Assembly: GCA_938040985.1 (NCBI GenBank)
Contig: CALHZD010000144.1
Location: forward strand, 1-13,424
Direction of reading: 5' to 3'
DNA length: 13,424 nt
DNA from: an uncultured Propionivibrio sp.
GTDB lineage: Bacteria > Pseudomonadota > Gammaproteobacteria > Burkholderiales > Rhodocyclaceae
Shown: in pieces, positions 7,150 through 13,424 of the stretch
How positions within the stretch are numbered: position 1 is the first letter of the stretch
Layout: every line of letters starts with the position of its first letter
The notes under the pieces: model-generated
Told to the model about the DNA's origin: nothing
The model's input: the letters and a program-made list of their open reading frames with translations, nothing else
The model's database searches: none
Program-made: the position numbers and the translations under genes

Positions 7150-10100
7150 TTATGATGGCTTGACGGTGAAGGCATAAGCCCATTCCTTGACGGCGCTTCG
7201 GGTGATGACGTCGACAGCCGTGCCCTGATGTTCGCCGACGTGCGTATCGCCCATTGCCTCTTCAAGATCGCCCTCGACGTCGAGCACTGCGTCGCGCAGT
7301 TCCTGAAGGCGATTTTTATCGGCTGCCCAGAGGCCGCGTGCCTGAGCTTCCAGCAGGCGGCGGACGATTTCCTCGAAAGCATGCGGGCTGGTTTCGCGCA
7401 GCCAGTTACGCATTGCCGGGTCGGATACAAGCCGGTCATGTACGGCGTCGAACTGCGAGTCGGTAATCGCATGCGTTGTCGCTGACCAGCCGAACAGTAC
7501 ATTGATACGGTTGGAGATACCGCTGGCGCCGGTATAACCCTGTGCCTGGACAGTCGCCAGCCATTCCGGGTTGAGCACCGTCGTGGCGAGGCTCTGGGAC
7601 AGCTCCTCGGCGAGCGTGCGTACCTCGCCTTCGCGCGTGGTTTGCGTATCGCCCCAGTAAAGGCGCATTGCGCCGCCGTTAAGACCGCGGCGCGCGGCGG
7701 CATTGCCGCCCTGCACGGCAAGATAACAACTGCTCGAAAGAAGATCTGCTTCCGGCCATGAGGCGCGTTGATAGGACAGGTCGGTTTTACGCAGCAGGTG
7801 TGCGTATTGCGCCATCTGCTGCGTGGCGGGTAATGCGGCTGGCCGTCCATCCGCGCCGAAAGCGGTGCCCAATGTGTTGATCAGCACTTCGGCCAGATCG
7901 CCATCATCCTCCCAGGCCGAGGCGTCGAGCGCAACGCCGATGCCGCCGCCGTAGCCGCCATCGGCGTTAGCAAAACAACGGTAGGTTGCCAGGCGACGTA
8001 ACGCCGCCTCATCGCTGTCCTGCATCTGCGTGCGCAATTCTGCCAGGCGCGCGTCGACATGGGCACGGACGAAGTTGCGATCAGGCGGCTCGTCGCGTTC
8101 GGTGACTGCCAAAACGGCACGGTCGAAGAGCGCATAGATTTCCGGCAACAGGTCGCGGACGACGCTGCTCATCTGGACAACGACATCGATGCGTGGGCGA
8201 GACAAGGTTCGTCCGTCAGATGCAATCATCGTTAATTCATCGAGCGGTAGTACCGTTACGCCCGTCACTTTGCCGTTGGCTTGCCGCTCTGGCGCACAGC
8301 CGAGCAGCCAGAGAATCTGCGCGGTGAGTTCGCCATCAGCCTGAAAGGCGTCGGTCGACCAGAGCGTGATCGCAATCGTTTCGGGGAATCGACCTTCATC
8401 GGCAAGGTAGGCATTGAGCAGTTTTTCGCCCATGCGCGCGCCGACTGTCTGCGCCGCCGGCGTTGGTACGCAGGCCGTGTCGGTGCCGTAGAAATTGCGG
8501 CCAGTGGGCAGTACGTCGATTTTGCCGCGCGACAAGTGCCCGCTTGGGCCGGGTGCAATGAAACGGCCATCCAGTGCCCTCATCACAGCATCAAGTTCAC
8601 TGCTGCAACCCGCTAGATCTTTGCATAACCCGGCTTCGCCCGTTTCGTCGAGGCCGCCGCCGCGTGCTTCGTTGATATAGCGCAGTGTGTCTTCTTCGCC
8701 GGGCGCACGGCCGAGTACGTGTAATCCGGTGCTGAGCATGCGTCGCCGCAAGGCGTCGAGACGGCGTGGTAAAAGTTCGATGGCCAACCCCAGGGCTTCA
8801 TCGTCCTCGACGGCTTGACCCATGCCGGTCAGTTCGCTGCGCAGCGTTTCGCGTAAAGCGTCACGTCGGGCGCCCGCTGTTGCCGAACGATACTGGCGCA
8901 GCAGCTCCTCGAGCGTATCCCAGCGGTTGCCGAGCGTATCGGCGCGCGCGATGGGTGCGCTCAGATGGTCGATGATGACGGCGCGGCCGCGACGTTTGGC
9001 CATCATTCCTTCGCCGGTGACCGACATCAGGTAAGGATAGATGACCGGCAGATTGCCAAGCGAAATGTTTGGAAAACAGGTTTCCGAGAGTCCCGTGCGC
9101 TTGCCCGGCAGAAATTCCAGCGGCCCTTCGGTGCCCATCATGATGAGCGCATCGACATGCCGTTGCAGCCACCAGAATGTCGCCAGCCATTGGTGCGAAG
9201 GCGCAATGGCTGGGTCGTGCAGGATCCGGCAGACTTCGCCGTCACAGCGCGGTCCCCAGCAGCCGCGCTTTGGATCGGTCATGACGAAAACGTTGCCGAA
9301 GGAAAGGCCGGTGACGATCAGTGTCGGTTTCGGGCCGTCCGGGTGATGCACCATTGATTTTCCCGGGAAGACGCCCCAGGCTTCATCAACGGCGCGGCGT
9401 ATTGTCTCCGGCTGGCGATCAAAGTCGGCGCGGAAGGCGGCTTCGTCGATTTCAGCGAGAACGCCGCCCTTGGCGACGATTTCCTCGACCGAAGTCCAGC
9501 GGAATTCGGAAATGGCTTTGTGCGTCAGAATCAGGTCGAGCAGGGCGCGGCCATCGGACGGAATGTCCTTGACCTGATATCCCGCCGCATGCAGGCGATG
9601 CAGAAGGTCGACGACGCTTTGCAAGGCATCAAGCGCTGCGGCGTTGCCGATCGTCGCTTCAATGCTCTTGCACGGCGGGTTGTGCAGCATGATCGCTATG
9701 CGCTTGTCGGCATTGGCTTTATGCCGCAGTTCGACCCAGGCGCGGGTGCGGCCGGTAAGTCTGGTCAACTGATCGTCGAGCAGCTGGACGATGCGCCGTT
9801 CGTCTTCTGTACCTTCGTCAACGCGTGGCGAACAGGCAATGACCGTTGGGTCGATGCAGCCGATCATTTCCGGCCGCGACAGGCTGAAGGAGAGCATCAT
9901 GGGACTTAGTCCCTGCGCATCGTTGCGCCATTCCGCGGCCGAGCCAGTCCAGTGGCGTACCAGCTGGAAAACCGGCACGTCGTGCCCCGCGAAAGGACCG
10001 CCGGGGGTTTGTGCCTCGCGCCGGAAAACGACGGCGATATTCCAGATTGCGGCCAGTCGTTCACCGCAACCGTCGAGAAAGCGCCGCAGTGGATTATCCG

Positions 10101-10788
10101 GCGCGCCAAGCGGCGCGGCGTCTTCCCAGTCACAAAACATCGGCATTGGTGCAAACCCGGCCGATTCGAGATGTTGAATGCAGGCATCGACAATCTCCGT
10201 CTCTCCGCCGAGCCAGGCGTTGCGGTCAAAAAGTATCGCTACGATAGGCGGCGCCCGATCGTCCGTCGCACTGATCTTTCCATTGATGCGTCCATTTATC
10301 CAGGACAAGTAGCTTGCGGCCTCGTGCCACAGCTGCGGCGATTCGGCATGGTAGATGCCCGATAGTACCGGTTGCCCCGGTGCTACCGGCGCTTCGGCCA
10401 GTACGCCGGCGCGGTGCAGCAGATAACGTGCGGCGTTGGCAAGGTCGTTAACCGTTCCCGCCTTGCAATAGGCGGCGATGCGCTGTTGTGCGTCGCGGTC
10501 GATCTCGCCCGCCCAGGCCGCTTCCGTTTCGAGTCCTGCCGGCAGGGCGTAGCGTATGCCTCGCGCCGTTTCCAGCAGGTGAGGGAAGGTGCTGAAATGG
10601 CGGGTGATGTCGAAATAGATAGCGTCGGCGTCGGGCATTTCCTTGTCTATGAACAATTCCCAGTCGATGGACTGCATCTGGTTGAGCACCTTCAGCTCTA
10701 TGCCCTCATCGGCAAGCGCCTCCGCCGCACGCGCCCATATCCGGCCGAGTGCAGTATGGGTAAACAGAAAAATGACTTTTCGCATCAT
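7150..10788 (-). CDS. Divergent CobN/ChlH-family protein, second paralogue
   Basis: A 1212-residue CobN/magnesium chelatase H-family protein lying between the TonB receptor and the more canonical cobN. Family landmarks are present: a VGTEG-type motif as MMGTEGPLEFLPGK (550-563), GKIDVLPTGRN (L760 onward), VVQMSSVVRDLLPE, and an NPEWLATVQAQGYTGA segment near 1083. Several conserved positions differ from the neighbour: both histidines of HxGTHG become M550 and E554, HGGM becomes QGGN (Q1026), and RHGYKGA becomes AQGYTGA (Q1083). The motif glutamate E558 is kept. The frame is intact, so this is a diverged protein, not a decayed gene. It may have a changed metal or tetrapyrrole, remove metal, or only bind substrate. 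I chose the ATG at 10788 (or 10785), which gives the family-like start MRKVIFLFTH; no strong ribosome site precedes it. An earlier ATG at 10842 lies inside a perfect hairpin and is less likely. Confidence 0.88.
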   Translation of the reverse strand: MMRKVIFLFTHTALGRIWARAAEALADEGIELKVLNQMQSIDWELFIDKEMPDADAIYFDITRHFSTFPHLLETARGIRYALPAGLETEAAWAGEIDRDAQQRIAAYCKAGTVNDLANAARYLLHRAGVLAEAPVAPGQPVLSGIYHAESPQLWHEAASYLSWINGRINGKISATDDRAPPIVAILFDRNAWLGGETEIVDACIQHLESAGFAPMPMFCDWEDAAPLGAPDNPLRRFLDGCGERLAAIWNIAVVFRREAQTPGGPFAGHDVPVFQLVRHWTGSAAEWRNDAQGLSPMMLSFSLSRPEMIGCIDPTVIACSPRVDEGTEDERRIVQLLDDQLTRLTGRTRAWVELRHKANADKRIAIMLHNPPCKSIEATIGNAAALDALQSVVDLLHRLHAAGYQVKDIPSDGRALLDLILTHKAISEFRWTSVEEIVAKGGVLAEIDEAAFRADFDRQPETIRRAVDEAWGVFPGKSMVHHPDGPKPTLIVTGLSFGNVFVMTDPKRGCWGPRCDGEVCRILHDPAIAPSHQWLATFWWLQRHVDALIMMGTEGPLEFLPGKRTGLSETCFPNISLGNLPVIYPYLMSVTGEGMMAKRRGRAVIIDHLSAPIARADTLGNRWDTLEELLRQYRSATAGARRDALRETLRSELTGMGQAVEDDEALGLAIELLPRRLDALRRRMLSTGLHVLGRAPGEEDTLRYINEARGGGLDETGEAGLCKDLAGCSSELDAVMRALDGRFIAPGPSGHLSRGKIDVLPTGRNFYGTDTACVPTPAAQTVGARMGEKLLNAYLADEGRFPETIAITLWSTDAFQADGELTAQILWLLGCAPERQANGKVTGVTVLPLDELTMIASDGRTLSRPRIDVVVQMSSVVRDLLPEIYALFDRAVLAVTERDEPPDRNFVRAHVDARLAELRTQMQDSDEAALRRLATYRCFANADGGYGGGIGVALDASAWEDDGDLAEVLINTLGTAFGADGRPAALPATQQMAQYAHLLRKTDLSYQRASWPEADLLSSSCYLAVQGGNAAARRGLNGGAMRLYWGDTQTTREGEVRTLAEELSQSLATTVLNPEWLATVQAQGYTGASGISNRINVLFGWSATTHAITDSQFDAVHDRLVSDPAMRNWLRETSPHAFEEIVRRLLEAQARGLWAADKNRLQELRDAVLDVEGDLEEAMGDTHVGEHQGTAVDVITRSAVKEWAYAFTVKPS

Positions 10789-10902
10789 GGTTGTCCGTGA
10801 CGAACAAAAGTGCCGGTTGCACGGCAGGAACGCCATAAACATGCGGTGGCATGTCTATCGAACATCGTTTTTCCTTTACTTTAGACCATCAAAGCTGGCG
10901 CA
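10789..10902 (-). promoter_or_regulatory. Spacer with two hairpins between receptor gene and CobN-like gene
   Basis: In the minus-strand direction this 114-base spacer holds a perfect 6-base-pair hairpin acatgc-cacc-gcatgt (10839-10854), then a 5-base-pair hairpin tgccg/cggca with a 6-base loop (10811-10826) followed by CTTTTG. The second resembles a weak intrinsic terminator and could lower expression of the chelatase genes relative to the receptor. This is inference from shape only. No clear promoter is visible. Confidence 0.4.
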
Positions 10903-12912
10903 TCAGAAATCATAACGATAGGCGATCTTGCCGTTGCGGCCGGGCAGGGGATAACCGCCTTTTTCTTCATAGTATTTATCAGCCAGATTTTCAACGCTGA
11001 GCGAGAGCGAATGATGTTTGTCGAAACGGTAACGCACAAACAGATCCATGGTTGTAAAGCCGGGGAAGCGGACAACTTCGGCGGTGTTGCCGACCCAGTT
11101 GTTGTCACGCCATTGGCCGACGCGACGCAGACCGAAACGGCCGCTCCACGGGCCGTAGTCGGCCTCGACGGCGGCGCGCACCGTCGTGCGCGGGACATTA
11201 TGGATGTCGGTCCAATTTCCGTTGTTTTCCTCCTGACGTGAGAAATAGTGCGTGCCGGAAAGAGAGAGGCGAACGATTTTGTTAACATCCCAGCGCCCCG
11301 TCCATTCCAGCCCGTGCATGCGCGCTTCATTGGCGTTGTAATAGGTTGAGAGATTGGTAAGCGGCGAAGTGCTGATCGTCGTGATTCGATTACTGATCTT
11401 GTCAGTCACTTTGGTATGGAACATTGTCAGATCGGCGTAGAACGTCGGGTTGCTCCATTCGAGTCCGATATCGTAGGTCAGGCTGCTTTCTGGCTTCAGA
11501 TCCGGGTTGCCGCGCGTGATTTGAATGCTTCTTCCCTGGGTCGAGACGGTATAGCCGCTGACGTTAGATGCGCTCGGCGCGACGAAGCCCTTGCCGATCG
11601 TCCCGTGCACGCGAAAGCCATGACCAAGCAGATGTTTGAAGCCGGCGCTGGGGCTGGTGTTATCGAACTCTGCCGTCGACGGCGTGAAGCCGGTTTTGAA
11701 CGGCGTGTCAAGCGATTCGGTGCGAATCCTGTCGTGCCGCACGCCGACATAGAATGTGCTGTTATTGTCGTTGAAGTACCAGGTATTTTCGGCATAGATG
11801 CCGATTGTGCGCTGTTCGTGGTCGGCGGAATACGGTCCCCTACGTTTGCCGTTGGCGGACCAGCTACGCGATTCGACCTTGGCCTTTTCATGGTCGATAC
11901 CGAAGACCAGACTCGCCGAATCGCTCCAGTTCCAGGTATCCTGCAACTGCACGCCCGTCCATTGAATGTCGGATTCGTAACTACGGAACGGCAGGTAAGG
12001 GCGGTCAGCCGCCGAACGCGAAGTCTTGTTATAAAGCGTGTACGCTTCCTGTCCCATGAACGCGCGCGCCAGCAGGCGATGGTTGCCCATTTTGCCCGTT
12101 ACGGACAGGTCGGTGCCGTTACGATCCATATTTTTATTGCTCTGGTTATTGGTGCCGTAAGCGATATCGCCGGGCGTGGCGATGTCGCGGCCGCGGTAGA
12201 GGTCGCTTTTCAGATTGATGCGCCAGTCCCTGTTGAGATTTAGGCCAAGCCGCAGCGCATGGTTTTGTTGTTTATAACTTGTGCTGGGGCGCAGAACACC
12301 GCCACCGGCTTTAAAGTCGTCGCTCCGGTCGAAATATGAACCGAAATAGTCGAAGTCGAAGAATTCATTGAGCGCACCGCCGATAGCGCCTTTGACTTCC
12401 TTGCTGTCGTAACTGCCGTAGGCGAGCTGTCCGAAACCGCCAATGGCTCCCCGACTATCGCGCGTAATCACGTTGACGACGCCCCCCATGGCCTGCGAAC
12501 CGTAAAGCGCCGAGGCCGGCCCCTTGAGAACTTCAATACGTTCGACCCGATCCATGTTGATCAGCGACAGGTTGGTGCCCATTGCCGGTCGTCCGTCGAT
12601 CAGCAGCAACGTATGTTTGTTGATGCCTGAGTATTCAGGACGGAAACCGCGGATGCCGATACCGGACAGATTGCCGGGATACTGGATGACATCGACGCTG
12701 CTGTTTTTCTTGAGCGTATCGGTCAGGTCCTGACTGGGGGTGCTTGCGATCTGTTCTGGGCTGATAATTTCAATGCGCTGCGGCGTTTCTTCAATTTTCG
12801 CCTCGGAACGGCGGGCGGTAACGACCATGGTGCCCAGCGCAACGTCTTCTGCCATGACAGTCACTGGAACGGCTAACGTACATAAAACCAATAGCGGCTT
12901 GCTGTTTTTCAT
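10903..12912 (-). CDS. TonB-dependent outer-membrane receptor
   Basis: A 669-residue outer-membrane active transporter energised by TonB-ExbB-ExbD. A signal peptide is visible (KNSK, a hydrophobic core, likely cleavage VMA/ED after residue 21), then a TonB box-like GTMVVTA (27-33). The plug domain follows, with GIRGF (86-90), LLIDGRP (103-109) and VERIEVLKGPASALYGSQAM (123-142). The rest is a 22-strand-type barrel ending in Phe, the usual barrel C-terminus. FVAP (443-446) and NPDL (469-472) sit where haem receptors carry FRAP/NPDL, but no histidine lies between them, so haem is not assured. BtuB-like corrinoid or siderophore transport is equally possible; the CobN-family genes downstream favour a tetrapyrrole. 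The ATG at 12912 has GGAG about 12 bases upstream; a GTG at 12930 has no ribosome site. First gene of the cluster. Confidence 0.93.
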   Translation of the reverse strand: MKNSKPLLVLCTLAVPVTVMAEDVALGTMVVTARRSEAKIEETPQRIEIISPEQIASTPSQDLTDTLKKNSSVDVIQYPGNLSGIGIRGFRPEYSGINKHTLLLIDGRPAMGTNLSLINMDRVERIEVLKGPASALYGSQAMGGVVNVITRDSRGAIGGFGQLAYGSYDSKEVKGAIGGALNEFFDFDYFGSYFDRSDDFKAGGGVLRPSTSYKQQNHALRLGLNLNRDWRINLKSDLYRGRDIATPGDIAYGTNNQSNKNMDRNGTDLSVTGKMGNHRLLARAFMGQEAYTLYNKTSRSAADRPYLPFRSYESDIQWTGVQLQDTWNWSDSASLVFGIDHEKAKVESRSWSANGKRRGPYSADHEQRTIGIYAENTWYFNDNNSTFYVGVRHDRIRTESLDTPFKTGFTPSTAEFDNTSPSAGFKHLLGHGFRVHGTIGKGFVAPSASNVSGYTVSTQGRSIQITRGNPDLKPESSLTYDIGLEWSNPTFYADLTMFHTKVTDKISNRITTISTSPLTNLSTYYNANEARMHGLEWTGRWDVNKIVRLSLSGTHYFSRQEENNGNWTDIHNVPRTTVRAAVEADYGPWSGRFGLRRVGQWRDNNWVGNTAEVVRFPGFTTMDLFVRYRFDKHHSLSLSVENLADKYYEEKGGYPLPGRNGKIAYRYDF

Positions 12913-12956
12913 GTTTACTGACTTCTCCACTGAATAGAACGCGTGTCGTGAATTTG

Positions 12957-13045
12957 CCGGCTAAGGCCGGTTTCCCGACACAAAAGACGTCGCCGTGGCC
13001 TGACGGGCGGTCATGTCTAGTGAAAGCGCGACAGGCCTTAGCGAC
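12957..13045 (-). promoter_or_regulatory. Switch-like alternative stems before the receptor start
   Basis: On the minus-strand RNA, gctaaggcc (13034-13042) can pair perfectly over 9 bases with ggccttagc (12960-12968). The same bases also form both sides of another stem, gtcgc/gcgac plus ggcctg/caggcc (12989-13002 with 13032-13045), which is followed by CUUUU. The downstream partner itself can fold alone as ccggc-ctta-gccgg (12957-12970). Three mutually exclusive folds this close to a start codon suggest a translational or termination switch. The pairings are seen directly; the function is inferred. Confidence 0.45.
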
Positions 13046-13160
13046 ATTGATCAAAAATGCTGCTCGTCCGTAATGAACGGGTAGTACCAATCGGAGGGTG
13101 ATTCAGCAGATAGCTACTCTGTGCAGAGAATATGGCTGAAACCAGCGTCTATCCGCATAT

Positions 13161-13177
13161 CGGGAAGAAGCTTCCCG
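13161..13177 (-). repeat. Perfect inverted repeat in the leader
   Basis: Arms cgggaag and cttcccg are separated by 3 bases, and the flanking T13160/A13178 extends the stem to 8 pairs. It could be a stable RNA hairpin of the leader or a protein-binding dyad. No T-run follows on either strand, so it is not an intrinsic terminator. Confidence 0.6.
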
Positions 13178-13282
13178 ACTATGGGAGATGAGCGTTGCAG
13201 CAAGACGAAGCAAAGCGTTTATCGATATGTTGCCTTGTCGAAAACGGATGCTCAGCCATTATGTTGCTGCGGATAGGCATTG

Positions 13283-13312
13283 GTTATATTTTCTGCTTTC
13301 CGCGTGTTTCAA
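13283..13312 (-). promoter_or_regulatory. Sigma70-type promoter of the receptor operon
   Basis: Read on the minus strand, TTGAAA (13307-13312) and TATAAC (13283-13288) are separated by 18 bases. Each hexamer differs from consensus at one position. It points at the receptor gene and would start transcription near 13276, exactly where the 5' strand of the 9-base-pair leader helix begins. It is the best promoter-like pair I found in this intergenic region. Confidence 0.6.
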
Positions 13313-13350
13313 CATCCCCGGCATAGGTACGCTCTCTGCCAAATCACTTA

Positions 13351-13398
13351 CCGCACTGCTTGCGTATTTATCGCAAGCGATGCGGGCAGCGTTTTTTT
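13351..13398 (+). terminator. Plus-strand intrinsic terminator without a visible gene
   Basis: A 14-position stem (13351-13364 with 13372-13385; 12 Watson-Crick pairs, one G-U, one mismatch) has a 7-base loop. Six bases later comes a run of seven T (13392-13398). A further ctgcc/ggcag pairing (13336-13340 with 13385-13389) can bring the stem to within two bases of the T-run. It terminates plus-strand transcription, yet no plus-strand gene lies in the 400 bases before it. It may end an antisense or small RNA, or shield the region beyond. Confidence 0.6.
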
Positions 13399-13424
13399 CG
13401 GGATGCGGCGTTGGGAAGGTTAGG
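13399..13424. other. Unassigned end of window
   Basis: Only 26 bases remain after the T-run. They are GC-rich and contain TGGGAAGG, which by itself is too little to assign to any element. Confidence 0.3.

Larger units (their letters stand above)
12913..13276 (-). ncRNA. Long structured 5' leader of the receptor operon, class unknown
   Basis: The promoter placed at 13283-13312 predicts a leader of about 360 bases before the receptor ATG, with no convincing gene inside. Helices read by eye, in transcript order: a 9-base-pair long-range helix from the predicted 5' end (13268-13276 with 13149-13157); an 8-base-pair helix that crosses it (13252-13259 with 13132-13139); a strong hairpin cgggaag/cttcccg with a 3-base loop (13161-13177); an 11-base-pair two-part stem (12989-13002 with 13032-13045); and a 5-base-pair hairpin (12957-12970) near the ribosome site. 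I looked for the cobalamin-riboswitch core and for thiamine and FMN riboswitch signatures and saw none. The call as a regulatory RNA is inference from promoter position and pairing. Confidence 0.45.

Noticed and set aside
7150..10788. The divergent CobN paralogue as a pseudogene
   Set aside because: The frame is uninterrupted over more than 1200 codons, with family motifs and chemically consistent replacements, so drift after loss of function is unlikely.
13043..13058. An FNR-like site at ttgatcaa in the receptor leader
   Set aside because: The half-sites are directly joined with no four-base spacer, and the position is far downstream of the predicted promoter.
12791..13090. A 99-residue minus-strand frame overlapping the receptor start
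   Set aside because: It is out of frame with the receptor, runs through its signal-peptide coding region and the hairpins of the leader, and has no ribosome site.
13132..13191. A 19-residue open frame on the plus strand starting MAETS
   Set aside because: It is very short, its upstream purines are weak, and it overlaps the arms of inverted repeats that explain the sequence better.
13179..13259. A 26-residue open frame inside the receptor leader, starting at ATG 13259 on the minus strand
   Set aside because: There is no ribosome site, its start codon lies in one arm of a long-range helix, and it has no run of regulatory codons typical of an attenuator peptide.
12913..13424. A cobalamin riboswitch before the TonB receptor
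   Set aside because: It was expected from the gene content, but the conserved core and the B12 box are not recognisable on either strand. Isolated GGGAAG matches occur without the rest of the motif.

Overview
The window looks like chromosomal DNA of a Gram-negative proteobacterium. It carries a TonB-dependent outer-membrane receptor and a LysR regulator, has moderately high GC with an AT-rich intergenic patch, and shows ordinary sigma70-like and Shine-Dalgarno signals. A betaproteobacterium of the Rhodocyclales type is my guess from the protein flavour; nothing in the window proves it.

Plus strand, 1-1727: the tail of an unidentified protein overlaps by ATGA with an ABC-2 exporter ATPase, which is followed after 9 bases by its membrane permease. 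This is the end of an operon for a two-part ABC exporter of unknown substrate. It converges on a LysR-type regulator gene (1744-2631, minus). That gene is divergent, across an AT-rich control region rich in small palindromes, from a 75-residue protein that I do not recognise (2768-2995, plus).

Minus strand, 13312 down to 3238: a tetrapyrrole/metal-related cluster. In transcription order it holds a good sigma70-type promoter (13283-13312), an untranslated leader of about 360 bases with several helices, a TonB-dependent receptor (10903-12912), a divergent CobN/ChlH-family protein (7150-10788) and a more canonical CobN (3238-7059). The likely logic is uptake of a corrinoid, haem or other metallo-tetrapyrrole through the receptor, coupled to metal insertion or removal by the large CobN-family subunits. 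No CobS/CobT or ChlI/ChlD ATPase partner is present in the window.

The points most worth a second look are two. First, the receptor leader does not contain the recognisable cobalamin-riboswitch core but has long-range, partly crossing and partly mutually exclusive pairings. Second, the upstream CobN paralogue has lost several histidines that its neighbour keeps, including both histidines of the HxGTHG motif.
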